A stretch of DNA of 64,000 nucleotides from Ga0077536 sp943370145. Lineage in GTDB: Bacteria; Pseudomonadota; Gammaproteobacteria; Ga0077536. The notes under the pieces were generated by a model that saw only the letters and a program-made list of their open reading frames with translations, was not told the origin of the DNA and searched no databases. Positions 1 through 8,088 of the stretch are shown one piece after another. The DNA lies in contig CALRPY020000002.1 of the NCBI GenBank assembly GCA_943370145.1, positions 90,110 through 154,109 on the forward strand, in the 5' to 3' direction. Position numbers and translations under genes: made by a program. How positions within the stretch are numbered: position 1 is the stretch's first letter; each line of letters opens with the position of its first letter.

Positions 1-1111
1 GGTTACACAGTGGCAGGGTGACGTACTTGCCGATGAGGCGCCGGTAACGCTCGTCCTCCGGGTGCACCGCGACCGCGACGTCGCCGAGCATCGTTTCCGG
101 CCGGGTCGTCGCGACGACGACGTGGCCCGCACCGTTCTCCAGCGGGTAACGGATGTGCCAGATCTGGCCCTGCTCTTCCTGCGACACCACCTCGAGGTCG
201 GAGATCGCGGTCGTCAGCACCGGGTCCCAGTTCACGAGGCGCTTGCCGCGGTAGATGAGGCCTTCCTCGTGCAGCCGCACGAAGACCTCGGTCACCGCCT
301 GCGACAGGCCGTGATCCATCGTGAAGCGTTCGCGCTCCCAGTCCATCGATGCGCCCATGCGCCGCAATTGCTGGGAAATCGTGCCGCCGGACTCGCCCTT
401 CCACTGCCAGACGGCGTCGAGGAAGGTCTCGCGGCCGAGGTCGTGGCGCGACTGGCCCTTCAGGCCAAGCTGACGCTCCACCACCATCTGCGTCGCGATG
501 CCGGCGTGGTCGGTGCCGCACTGCCACAGCGTGCGGTAGCCCTGCATCCGGTGATAGCGGATCAGCGCGTCCATCAGCGTGTCCTGGAACGCGTGCCCCA
601 TGTGCAGGCTGCCGGTGACGTTCGGCGGCGGCAGCATGATGCAGTAGGGCGCGTCGCGGCCCTGGGCCGCGAAGTGGCCGGCGGCCTCCCACTGTTCGTA
701 ACGGGGGCGCTCGATGGCGTGGGGATCGTAGGTTTTCGCGATGGGCGGTTCGAACTTCATGGGCGCGTGGGGGCCTGCTGGCGTAGGTTTGGGGGCCGGT
801 GGCGGTTCCGCCAGTTCGGCCGGGATCGTCATGCGCGCGTGCGCGGCGGGCGCATGGCTCGCCGTCGGCAGCGCGGGTGGGTGCGCGAACAGCGCCGGTG
901 GGTGCGCGAACAGCGCCGGGTCGACGTCGGTCACGCGCTCGGTCAGCCGCGGGGGCGTGACGCCGGGCGGCGGCCGTCGCCCGCTGATGACATCGTTCAG
1001 CTCCGCGCGCTTGGTGTCGAGCAGGGTCTCGAGCTGGGCAATCGTCGCATCGAGATCCCGCTTCCAGCTGTCGTGCGGACCTGTGCGGTCGCCGGGAGGG
1101 CTATCGGACAT
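1..1111 (-). CDS. valS: Valine--tRNA ligase, N-terminal part, with an extra N-terminal region
   Basis: Charges tRNA(Val) with valine in the cytoplasm. Only the first part lies in the window; the gene runs off the left edge. The class I region is clear: PPPNVTGSLHMGHA (HIGH-type signature), then GTDHAGIATQMVVER, WKAE-like WKGESGG and TTRPETMLGD of the editing domain. Normal ValS homology starts at the Met encoded at 760 (MKFEPPIAKTYDP). However, the same frame is open without a stop back to an ATG at 1111, giving about 117 extra residues: a charged helix-like start, then a Pro/Ala-rich linker with a perfect 7-residue repeat. The 1111 start is 8 bp after holC and has a weak GGATAGG Shine-Dalgarno; no such site precedes 760. 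I therefore prefer 1111 but 760 remains possible. It is third in the usual pepA-holC-valS order. Confidence 0.93.
   Translation of the reverse strand, partial: MSDSPPGDRTGPHDSWKRDLDATIAQLETLLDTKRAELNDVISGRRPPPGVTPPRLTERVTDVDPALFAHPPALFAHPPALPTASHAPAAHARMTIPAELAEPPPAPKPTPAGPHAPMKFEPPIAKTYDPHAIERPRYEQWEAAGHFAAQGRDAPYCIMLPPPNVTGSLHMGHAFQDTLMDALIRYHRMQGYRTLWQCGTDHAGIATQMVVERQLGLKGQSRHDLGRETFLDAVWQWKGESGGTISQQLRRMGASMDWERERFTMDHGLSQAVTEVFVRLHEEGLIYRGKRLVNWDPVLTTAISDLEVVSQEEQGQIWHIRYPLENGAGHVVVATTRPETMLGDVAVAVHPEDERYRRLIGKYVTLPLCN
876..917. repeat. Two perfect 21-bp tandem copies inside the valS extension
   Basis: Two adjacent identical 21-bp units (876-896 and 897-917) encode the residues ALFAHPP twice on the minus strand. 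The unit length is a multiple of three, so the valS extension frame is kept. This fits slippage in a low-constraint linker. Confidence 0.9.
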
Positions 1112-1119
1112 GTGCGTGC

Positions 1120-1545
1120 CTATCCATTCACCGTCGCGATTGGATAACCGCGGTCCTTGTAGAACTTGTAGCGCCCGCGCGCCAGGGCCTTGGTGTGCTC
1201 GTCCTCGCCGGTGGTTTCGATCACCTGCTCGAACTGGCTGAAGAACGGCGGCACTTCGCAGTGCAGGTTCACCAGCAGGTCGGCGGCGTCAGGCGGCAGG
1301 GTGCTCGCGGCGAGGATCACGGGCGCGTCCGCCGCCTCCGGGCTGCCGGCGACCGCGTGCGGGATGAAGCTCGTGTCGTGCCAGGTCCACAACAGGTCGT
1401 CCATCGCCGTCACCATGTCCTCGTCCAGGCAGTGCACGTGCACCCGCCGCCCGGCCCGGTAGGCCTGTTCGACCAGTTCACAGACGTAGACGTCGTGCTG
1501 GCGGCGGGCCTGCGCGGGCAGGATGTGGAAGTCGATCCGGGTCAC
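1120..1545 (-). CDS. holC: DNA polymerase III chi subunit
   Basis: The chi subunit of the replicative DNA polymerase; in known systems it links the clamp loader (with psi) to single-strand binding protein. The 141-residue product has the family length and typical features: the TRIDFHIL start, a VHVHCLDEDMVTAMDDLLWTW segment and a DEHTKALARGRYKFYKDRGYP C-terminus. The start codon is GTG. It lies 9 bp after pepA and 8 bp before the extended valS start, so the three genes are probably one transcript. Identification rests on sequence and on the conserved pepA-holC-valS order. Confidence 0.93.
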   Translation of the reverse strand: MTRIDFHILPAQARRQHDVYVCELVEQAYRAGRRVHVHCLDEDMVTAMDDLLWTWHDTSFIPHAVAGSPEAADAPVILAASTLPPDAADLLVNLHCEVPPFFSQFEQVIETTGEDEHTKALARGRYKFYKDRGYPIATVNG

Positions 1546-1554
1546 GCGTGGCCG

Positions 1555-3048
1555 TCAGGCGCCGTGGCCGGCGCGGTCGAGGATGAATTCCATCAGCAGG
1601 CCCAGCGGTCGGCCGGTGGCGCCCTTGGCCTTGCCCGACGTCCACGCGGTGCCCGCGATGTCGAGATGCGCCCAGTGGTATTCCTTCGTGAAGCGCGCCA
1701 GGAAGCAGGCGGCGGTGATCGTGCCCGCCTCGCGGCCGCCGACGTTCGCCATGTCGGCGAAGGGACTGTCCAGCTGCTTCTGGTAGTCCTCCCACAGCGG
1801 CAGGCGCCACGCGCGGTCGCCGCTCTTCTCGCCGGCGGCGAGCAGTTCCTCGGCGAGGCCGTCATGGTTGCTGAGCAGCCCGCTGGCGTGGCTGCCGAGC
1901 GCCACCACGCAGGCCCCGGTCAGCGTCGCGATGTCGATTACGACGTCGGGTTCGTAGCGCGCCGCATAGGTCAGCGCATCGCACAGGATGAGCCGGCCTT
2001 CGGCGTCGGTGTTCAGGATTTCGATCGTCTGGCCCGACATGCTGGTGACGATGTCGCCGGGCTTTACCGCCTCGCCGTCGGGCATGTTCTCCACCGCCGG
2101 CACGATGCCGACCACGTTGATCGGCAGCGCCAGTTCCGCCACGGCCTGCATGACCCCCAGCACGGACGCCGCGCCGGTCATGTCGAACTTCATCTCGTCC
2201 ATGCCGGCGCCCGGCTTGATCGAGATGCCGCCGGAGTCGAAGGTCACGCCCTTGCCGACCAGGACGATGGGCTTCGACTTGTCGGGGCGACCGGTGTATT
2301 CGACGGTGATGAGCTTGGGCGCCTGCGCGCTGCCGCGGGCGACCGCGAGCAGCGAGCCCATGCCGAGTTTCTGCATCTCGGCCTTCTCCAGCACGTGCAC
2401 CTTGAGGCTGCGATGGGTCTTCGCGAGTTCGCGCGCGGTCGCCGCGAGGTGGGCCGGCGGACAGTGGTTGCCCGGCAGGTTCGCGAGATCCCGCATCAGG
2501 GCCATGCCGGACAGCACGCCCTTCGCGGTGTTCGCGGCCGCCTGGGCCGCGCTGGCCTCGTCCGCGCCGACCAGCAGCGTCAGGCGGGCGAACTGCGCGC
2601 GCCGCGACGGCTTGCTCTTCATCTTCTCGAAGCGATAGGCGCTCGTGCCGAAGGCGAGCGCGACCTGCCGGAATTTCCAGCCCGTGTCCCGGTCGCGGAC
2701 GTGGACGTCGCCGAGGCAGCTGACGGCATTCTTCAGGCCCGCTTCGGTCACCGTGCGCGCCGCCTTCTGCACCAGTTGGCGGTATTCGGCGGCGCTGACG
2801 CCCTCGGCCTTGCCGCAGCCGATCAGCAACACCCGCTCCGCGCCGGTGCCCGCGGCCTCGGGGATCATCAGGGTTTCGGCGAGACTGCCGCTGATGTCCC
2901 CACGCTTCACCAACCGCGCCAGCAGGCCCTTGGTGGCCTTGTCCACGGCTTCGGCGGCGGCGCCGAGCTTCTTGCCGGCATGCACGCCGACGATGAGGCA
3001 CGCGGTTTTCTGTTCCTGCGCGGGGCCGCGCTTGACCGTGATTTCCAT
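1555..3048 (-). CDS. pepA: Leucyl aminopeptidase (M17)
   Basis: Cytosolic dizinc/manganese aminopeptidase that removes N-terminal residues from peptides; E. coli PepA also binds DNA in Xer recombination and carAB control, which cannot be inferred here. The 497-residue length matches the family. Metal and catalytic motifs are intact: GKGVTFDSGGISIKP (Lys and Asp ligands), the NTDAEGRL signature, and a C-terminal GTAWTSGKAKGATGRPLGLL. The start at 3048 has GGAG five bases upstream; an in-frame codon at 3087 lacks such support. It heads the pepA-holC-valS unit and is divergent from lptG. Confidence 0.97.
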   Translation of the reverse strand: MEITVKRGPAQEQKTACLIVGVHAGKKLGAAAEAVDKATKGLLARLVKRGDISGSLAETLMIPEAAGTGAERVLLIGCGKAEGVSAAEYRQLVQKAARTVTEAGLKNAVSCLGDVHVRDRDTGWKFRQVALAFGTSAYRFEKMKSKPSRRAQFARLTLLVGADEASAAQAAANTAKGVLSGMALMRDLANLPGNHCPPAHLAATARELAKTHRSLKVHVLEKAEMQKLGMGSLLAVARGSAQAPKLITVEYTGRPDKSKPIVLVGKGVTFDSGGISIKPGAGMDEMKFDMTGAASVLGVMQAVAELALPINVVGIVPAVENMPDGEAVKPGDIVTSMSGQTIEILNTDAEGRLILCDALTYAARYEPDVVIDIATLTGACVVALGSHASGLLSNHDGLAEELLAAGEKSGDRAWRLPLWEDYQKQLDSPFADMANVGGREAGTITAACFLARFTKEYHWAHLDIAGTAWTSGKAKGATGRPLGLLMEFILDRAGHGA

Positions 3049-3170
3049 GTTCGCTCCGGCTGGTGGTTCGGACTGGATACGCCGCACGCGGGGCGCCGGC
3101 CGTATCAGGGGCAGTGTAAAGCCAGGTAAGTGTATGCGCTGGAATTTATGGGAGCCAAGCGTGAAAACCG

Positions 3171-3176
3171 TATACT
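3171..3176 (+). promoter_or_regulatory. Possible -10 element for lptG
   Basis: TATACT lies 23 bp before the lptG ATG in the pepA/lptG divergent intergenic region. No convincing -35 hexamer at 16-18 bp was found, so this is a weak candidate. Confidence 0.3.
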
Positions 3177-3198
3177 GTCGCCGAAATCCCGGTTACGC

Positions 3199-4263
3199 AT
3201 GAAAATCCTCGATCGCTACATCGGCTGGACCATCATCAGCGCCACGTTGACCGTGCTTGCGGTGCTGGTCGCGATCTTCAGCTTCTTCCAGTTCATCGAA
3301 CAGCTCGAGGACGTCGGCCGCGGCACCTATTCGGTGTTCAAGGTGGTTGTCTTCGTGCTGTCCAGCCTGCCGGGCCTGACCTACGAACTGTTCCCGATGG
3401 CATCCCTGATCGGGGCGCTGATCGGGTTCGGCACCCTGATGCGCAACGGGGAGCTGACCGTCATCCGCGTCTCCGGCGTGCCGAAGGCGCGCCTGCTGCT
3501 GTCGGTGGTCAAGGCCGGCAGCGTGCTGCTCGCGGCTTCGGTGCTGCTCGGTGAACTGGTCGCGCCGCCGGCCGAGCGCTTCGCGCGGGACTTCCGCAAC
3601 ATGGCGATCTCCGACCGCGTGGCCTTCCGTTCCGACCACGGCTTCTGGTCGCGCGACGGCGAAAGCTTCATCAACATCCGCGAAATCCTGCCGGGCAACC
3701 AGGTGCGTGGGCTGTACATCTACGAGTTCGACGACCTGAATCGCCTGCGCACCAGCACCTACGCCGAATCGGCCCGCTACGACGGCCAGCAGTGGGTGCT
3801 CAAGGACATCGCGCAGACCGAGCTCGACGACGAAGGCATCCGCGAACGCCACCTGCCGGAGGCCGCGTGGGACTCCATGCTCAAGCCCGACCTGCTGTCG
3901 ATGATCACGATCGACCCCGAGAGCCTCGGGATCCTGAGCCTGGTGCGCTACATCTCGTTCCTCAACCGGAATTCGCAGGACACCCAGCGCTACGAACATG
4001 CGCTGTGGACCAAGTTGACCTATCCGCTGGCGACGGTCGTCATGGTGATCCTCGCGGTGCCGATGGTGCTGCGGGCGAGTCGCTCGGTGACCATCGGCCA
4101 GCGCGTGCTGGTCGGCGCGCTGGTCGGCCTCGGCTTCCACCTGCTGAACCAGGCCGCTGGCCATCTCGGCGTGGTCTACGAGATGCACCCGATCCTGTCC
4201 GCCGCCGGTCCGGCGCTGCTGATGAGCGTGGTCGCCGCGATCCTGCTGTCGAAAACGCCCTAG
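3199..4263 (+). CDS. lptG: Lipopolysaccharide export permease LptG
   Basis: One of the two membrane subunits of the LptB2FG ABC exporter that extracts LPS from the inner membrane. The 354-residue product has three N-terminal membrane segments, a periplasmic beta-jellyroll-like middle (about residues 130-260) and three C-terminal segments. It matches LptG rather than LptF: it starts MKILDRYIGWTI, then has the segment ELFPMASLIGALIGFGTL and the SGVPKARLLLSV region. The start at 3199 was chosen over an in-frame one at 3130 because homology begins at MKILDRYIG. In most gammaproteobacteria lptF lies between pepA and lptG; here it is absent and lptG directly faces pepA. Confidence 0.93.
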   Translation: MKILDRYIGWTIISATLTVLAVLVAIFSFFQFIEQLEDVGRGTYSVFKVVVFVLSSLPGLTYELFPMASLIGALIGFGTLMRNGELTVIRVSGVPKARLLLSVVKAGSVLLAASVLLGELVAPPAERFARDFRNMAISDRVAFRSDHGFWSRDGESFINIREILPGNQVRGLYIYEFDDLNRLRTSTYAESARYDGQQWVLKDIAQTELDDEGIRERHLPEAAWDSMLKPDLLSMITIDPESLGILSLVRYISFLNRNSQDTQRYEHALWTKLTYPLATVVMVILAVPMVLRASRSVTIGQRVLVGALVGLGFHLLNQAAGHLGVVYEMHPILSAAGPALLMSVVAAILLSKTP

Positions 4264-4383
4264 CGGCGTGCCGGTGGCGGCGACGCCTGCCCTCGGCAAC
4301 ACCCGCGGACATCACCCGCAGGACGGTCTTCCGCCCCGGCGCCGTGCTGGCCTGCCGCGTCGCCCCAGCGACTGCGGCAGGCT

Positions 4384-4827
4384 TTACGCCCTGACCACTC
4401 TCGAGTGCGAGGCCCGGTCGTGCCAGGCGCGGCGCCCGCCCGCCAGGGCCCACCAGTAACCGAGCCCCAGCGGCACCCAGGAGACCAGCGCCACCCCGAA
4501 ACGCACGAGGGTCTGGCGCCAGGTCAGCCGTGTCCCGGTGTGCTCGTCGACGACCCGGATGCGCCAGCACTTCATGCCGAGCGTCTGTCCGCCGCGGTGC
4601 CAGGAAAACGCGAAGTAGGCATAGGACAGGACCAGCAGCACCAGCGAAAACACCGGGCTCCCCTCGACGGCCTCGCCGTGGTGGAAACCGACGGCGATGC
4701 CCCCGGCGACGAACCAGATGCCGATCAGGCACAGCGCGTCGTACAGCATCGACAGCAGGCGCCTCCAGAACGCGGCGGCGACCGGTGCGGTCGGTGCTTC
4801 GGCGAGCTGCGGAGGGGCGTGCGACAT
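4384..4827 (-). CDS. RDD-family membrane protein
   Basis: A 147-residue inner-membrane protein of the RDD family, function generally unknown. It has an Arg-rich entry (FWRRLLSMLYD) typical of the RDD motif, about three hydrophobic segments (residues 30-50, 58-78, 110-135) and the common GGQTLGMKCWRIRVVD motif between segments two and three. The start at 4827 follows homology; an upstream in-frame codon adds a low-complexity tail. It is convergent with lptG, a neighbourhood seen in other gammaproteobacteria, and divergent from the hydrolase at 4932. No terminator was seen in the 120-bp gap to lptG. Confidence 0.82.
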   Translation of the reverse strand: MSHAPPQLAEAPTAPVAAAFWRRLLSMLYDALCLIGIWFVAGGIAVGFHHGEAVEGSPVFSLVLLVLSYAYFAFSWHRGGQTLGMKCWRIRVVDEHTGTRLTWRQTLVRFGVALVSWVPLGLGYWWALAGGRRAWHDRASHSRVVRA

Positions 4828-4931
4828 GAGGATTTCCGGGTTCGTCGGGCGTGAAAACCCGGGCGCGGCGAATCTGTCACAATGCGAGCGTGTCGCGCAA
4901 GGCGCGTAACGGCGGGACGAGGGAAGCAGGC

Positions 4932-6008
4932 ATGCGGTTGGCGCGTTTGTTCGCGACGCTGATGAGCTCGCTGATCGTGGTGCTGGCCTTGGCCGCAAAG
5001 GTGCACGCGCACCCGCTCGGCGAGGCGCCCGGGCGTCTCGTCGACATCGGGGGCCGGCGCCTGCACCTGTACTGCATCGGCCGTGGCGAGCCCACGGTCG
5101 TCATCGATGCCGGGCTCGGCGCGACCGCGCTCGAATGGCAGGACGTGATGCGGCGGGTTGGCGGTCCCACCCGCATCTGCGCCTACGACCGGGCCGGCTA
5201 CGGCTGGAGCGATCCCGGCCCTTATCCGCGCACCAGCTCCCGGCATGCGAACGATCTCTACCTGCTGCTGACCGCCGCCGACGTGCCCGGCCCGTACGTG
5301 CTGGTTGGCCACTCCTACGGTGGCTACACCGTGCAGCTTTTCGCCCGCCGCTATCCTTTCCTCGTCGCGGGGCTGGTGCTCGTCGACGCGTCCCATCCCG
5401 AGCAGGTCGAACGCTTCCTGGCGCCGCCCTACGCGATCCGGGTTGCGCCGACGAACCGGCATGGCGTGGTCAGGTTCGGCGAAGTCCCGCCGCCGCACCC
5501 GGCGTTGCCGGCCTTCGCCCGCGAGGTGCTTGCCTACCAGTACCGGCACTGGCGGCCGCGGCGGGCCATTTCCAACGAGCTGCTGGGCTTTCGCGACAGC
5601 GGCCACGAACTGCTCGCCGAGCGGCCACTGGCCACGCTGCCGCTCGTCGTGCTGACCCGCGGCAAGCGGGTGTGGCCGGCCGGCCCGCACGGGGATGCGC
5701 TCGAGGCCCTGTGGTTGACGCTGCAGTCGGAACTCGCGGCGCAGAGCCCCGTGTCGGCCCACCTGCTCGCAAGTGTCAGCGGCCACCAGATTCACCTCGA
5801 TCAGCCGGATCTCGTCGCCTTCGCGATCGCGCTGGCGAGCGACGCGTGGCGCATCCGCCGCGGCGAGGGGCCGTTGCTGACGAGTCCCGGCGCGCGCTGG
5901 CTGTCCCTGCTGGACATGCAGCGCTTCACCTGGCTGCGCGACGCGCTCGACGTGCCGCTGCCGCAGCGTGTCGTGCAGCTGGAACGGCGTGCGGCGGCGG
6001 CGCCCTGA
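4932..6008 (+). CDS. Secreted alpha/beta hydrolase
   Basis: A 358-residue alpha/beta-fold hydrolase, substrate unknown. A signal peptide is visible at residues 1-27 (MRLARLFATLMSSLIVVLALAAKVHA), so it is probably periplasmic or secreted. The fold is shown by GEPTVVIDAGLG, YDRAGYGWSDPGP, the nucleophile elbow GHSYGGYT (Ser) and a C-terminal GHQIHLDQPD that supplies the His. A Gly-Lys-Arg segment follows the LPLVVLT strand, where the acid residue would be expected. The ATG at 4932 has AGG-type Shine-Dalgarno sequence close upstream. It is divergent from the RDD gene and stands alone. Confidence 0.85.
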   Translation: MRLARLFATLMSSLIVVLALAAKVHAHPLGEAPGRLVDIGGRRLHLYCIGRGEPTVVIDAGLGATALEWQDVMRRVGGPTRICAYDRAGYGWSDPGPYPRTSSRHANDLYLLLTAADVPGPYVLVGHSYGGYTVQLFARRYPFLVAGLVLVDASHPEQVERFLAPPYAIRVAPTNRHGVVRFGEVPPPHPALPAFAREVLAYQYRHWRPRRAISNELLGFRDSGHELLAERPLATLPLVVLTRGKRVWPAGPHGDALEALWLTLQSELAAQSPVSAHLLASVSGHQIHLDQPDLVAFAIALASDAWRIRRGEGPLLTSPGARWLSLLDMQRFTWLRDALDVPLPQRVVQLERRAAAAP

Positions 6009-6125
6009 GCGCCGAGCCTTGCCCGACGCAGCGCGGGCATGGATCGGGGCGCGGGCACAGGCCCAGGCGGCCGTGATTCACCGCGGGACGTCGAGGCCAG
6101 CCCGCTTCTCTGGCAGCATGGCCGG

Positions 6126-6941
6126 ATGTTGACCGATACACCTGACGACGGGCCGGCGCGCCTGCGGGATGCCGCGTGGACGGCCCTGCGGCTCGACGAG
6201 CCCGGGCGGAAAATCGCGCTGCTGGGCCGGGTCGACGCGACGACGGCGATCGTCGATGCGCTGCGCGTCCTGCCGCCAGTCGACGAACCCGGCCGGCCAC
6301 CGCTGCCCGAACTCGTGCATCCGGCGCGCGTGCCGCGGCGGAGCACCGGCAGCGACAAGGGTCGCGCGGCGCTGCTGCACGCCATTGCGCATATCGAGTT
6401 CAACGCAATCAATCTCGCGCTCGATGCGATTGCCCGCTTTGCGGGCCTGCCCGAGGCGTATTACCGGGACTGGTGGCGGGTCGCCTGCGAGGAGGCGCAC
6501 CACTTCTCCCTGCTCGCCGCGCACCTCGCCTCGCTCGGTCATGCCTACGGCGACTTCCAGGCCCACGCCGGCCTGTGGGAGGCGGCGCGCAAGACTACCG
6601 ACGACCCGCTCGCGCGCATGGCGCTGGTGCCCCGCGTGCTGGAAGCGCGCGGACTCGACGTGACGCCGGGCATGCGGGCGCGCTTCGTCGCGGCCGGTGA
6701 CGCGCAGGCCGCGGCCATCCTCGACGTGATCCTGCGCGACGAGATCGGCCATGTCGCAATTGGCAACCGGTGGTTCCATCACCTCTGCGTCGAGCGCGGT
6801 TTCGAACCGGTGGCGACCTTCCGCGCCCTGTGCGCCCGCTACGGCCAGCCCCCGCCCCGCCCGCCCTTCAATGTCGAGGCGAGGTTGGCCGGGGGCTTCT
6901 CCGCCGAGGAACTCGACGCGCTGTCAGCCGCGCCGCATTGA
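6126..6941 (+). CDS. DUF455 ferritin-like protein
   Basis: A 271-residue protein of the DUF455 ferritin-like family, which probably binds a di-iron or similar centre in a four-helix bundle; its reaction is unknown. Candidate ligands are visible: HAIAHIEFNAINLALDA (E and H), WWRVACEEAHHFSLL near residue 120 and RDEIGHVAIGNRWFHHLC (ExxH). The start at 6126 follows homology; an in-frame codon at 6039 gives an unrelated Gly-rich lead. It follows the hydrolase by about 120 bp on the same strand and is convergent with the OmpA-like gene. Confidence 0.85.
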   Translation: MLTDTPDDGPARLRDAAWTALRLDEPGRKIALLGRVDATTAIVDALRVLPPVDEPGRPPLPELVHPARVPRRSTGSDKGRAALLHAIAHIEFNAINLALDAIARFAGLPEAYYRDWWRVACEEAHHFSLLAAHLASLGHAYGDFQAHAGLWEAARKTTDDPLARMALVPRVLEARGLDVTPGMRARFVAAGDAQAAAILDVILRDEIGHVAIGNRWFHHLCVERGFEPVATFRALCARYGQPPPRPPFNVEARLAGGFSAEELDALSAAPH

Positions 6942-6953
6942 GCGTTGGCAGCG

Positions 6954-6981
6954 GTCCCCTGCGTCGCACGTCGCGGGGGAC
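6954..6981. terminator. Stem-loop between convergent genes
   Basis: A 10-bp stem (6954-6963 with 6972-6981, one G-U pair) with an 8-nt loop lies between the convergent ends of the DUF455 and OmpA-like genes. There is no T-run on either side, so intrinsic termination is uncertain. Confidence 0.35.
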
Positions 6982-6983
6982 GC

Positions 6984-7598
6984 TCACCGCACGCTCAGTT
7001 CCGCCCGCCGGTTGCGCGGCTCCGCGACGCCGTCGCCGGTCGGCACCAGTGGTTCACGCTCGCCACGGCCGGCAACACTGATGCGGGCCGGATCGCCGCC
7101 CAGTTCCACGAGCCTGGCGCGCAGCGCTTCCGCGCGTTGGCGCGAGAGCTGGTCGTTGTAGGCCAGTTCGCCGGCGCGATCGGTGTGGCCGATGACGACC
7201 ACGTCGGCCACGGGCCGCGCCGCGATCTCGGCCAGCACCGTGCGCGCCTGGGCGGCGGAGTCCGCGGTCAGCTGGTCGGAGTCGAGTTCGAAATAGAGCA
7301 TGTAGGACACGGGCCGCGGCGGCAGCGCGGCAAGCGTGGGACCGAAGTCGCTCGCGATCTGGGCCGCGCTGCTCGTGGCCTGTTCGACCCCGCCCTTCGC
7401 GTCGAAGCGCGCGCTCGCGTAGGCCGACGCCAGCACGGTTTCCGTGCCGCCGGGGTTCACGGCGACCGCACCGACCTTGCCGTCGGGGCCGGGCAACAGC
7501 ACGACGCGGTCCTGCGGCACGGCGGCGCAGGCGCCGAGCGCGGCCGTCAGCAGCGCGAGGGCGAGCCGATGCGCCGCCGGACGCGCGCTGCGGTTCAC
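6984..7598 (-). CDS. OmpA-domain lipoprotein
   Basis: A 204-residue outer-membrane or periplasmic protein likely anchored by lipid and peptidoglycan. A signal peptide ends in a lipobox-like LTAALGAC (Cys about residue 24). The C-terminal half (about 95-204) is an OmpA-type peptidoglycan-binding domain: YFELDSDQL, VVIGHTDRAG, LSRQRAEALRARL and the closing PRNRRAELSVR. The start is a GTG whose GTGA overlaps the FecR gene stop, so the pair is translationally coupled. With FecR it may be the envelope-facing arm of the signalling cluster that continues to 12.1 kb; this link is inference. Confidence 0.88.
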   Translation of the reverse strand: MNRSARPAAHRLALALLTAALGACAAVPQDRVVLLPGPDGKVGAVAVNPGGTETVLASAYASARFDAKGGVEQATSSAAQIASDFGPTLAALPPRPVSYMLYFELDSDQLTADSAAQARTVLAEIAARPVADVVVIGHTDRAGELAYNDQLSRQRAEALRARLVELGGDPARISVAGRGEREPLVPTGDGVAEPRNRRAELSVR

Positions 7599-8047
7599 GG
7601 CCGGGCTCCTGCTTCGACGACGAATTCCGTGCCGCGCACGCCGAGGATGCTTGCCGGCGTGCGGACTTTCATCGCGTCCGGCGCGTGCTTCGCGATCTTG
7701 CCGGACACCACCGCGAGCCGGCCCTGCTTCAGGGTCGACTCGAATCCGCCCTCGTGCGTCGTCGCGTCGAAGCGGAAGCTGTCGATGACGAGCCGGCTGT
7801 TCGGCCCCAGCGACAGCAGTGAATTGTCGCGGAAGGTCACGCCGACCCGGCCGTGTTCGCCGGTGACGAGCACGTCCGCGGGCTGCACCAGGGCGCCTGG
7901 TGTCGCGGCGAGCGTGCTGCCGCCGCGCTCGAGACTCACTTCACCGTCGGCGAGCTTGATGATGCCCGCGGCCTCGTCCGCCAGGACCGTGGTGACGGCG
8001 AGGCAGGCGCCCAGCAGCAGCGCGAGTCGACGATAAGGCGTTTGCAT
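7595..8047 (-). CDS. FecR-domain periplasmic protein
   Basis: A 150-residue protein with a signal peptide (MQTPYRRLALLLGACLAVTT, cleavage near VLA) followed by a FecR-like beta domain: GEVSLERGG, GALVQPADVLVTGEHGRVGVTFRDNSLLSLGPNSRLVID and the KVRTPASILGVRGTEFVV signature. Unlike FecR anti-sigma regulators it has no cytoplasmic N-terminal domain or membrane segment apart from the signal, so it is a stand-alone periplasmic FecR domain. The ATG at 8047 has GGAGAT upstream. It overlaps the OmpA-like gene by 4 nt and is divergent from the RsbW-like gene by 41 bp. Confidence 0.87.
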   Translation of the reverse strand: MQTPYRRLALLLGACLAVTTVLADEAAGIIKLADGEVSLERGGSTLAATPGALVQPADVLVTGEHGRVGVTFRDNSLLSLGPNSRLVIDSFRFDATTHEGGFESTLKQGRLAVVSGKIAKHAPDAMKVRTPASILGVRGTEFVVEAGARP

Positions 8048-8074
8048 CGGGATCTCCGCAGGGTGACTGACATC

Positions 8075-8080
8075 TATAAT
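8075..8080 (+). promoter_or_regulatory. Consensus -10 hexamer in the FecR/kinase gap
   Basis: TATAAT sits in the 41-bp gap between the divergent FecR and RsbW-like genes. Because the sequence is nearly palindromic it could serve either strand. No good -35 box was found. If used for the plus strand, transcription would start at about 8087, next to the GTG at 8089. Confidence 0.4.
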
Positions 8081-8088
8081 AGACAGCC

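Noticed and set aside
3199..4263. Reading this gene as lptF
   Set aside because: The N-terminal LDRYIG motif and the segment around SGVPKARLLLS match LptG better, and an RDD gene follows as it often does after lptG.
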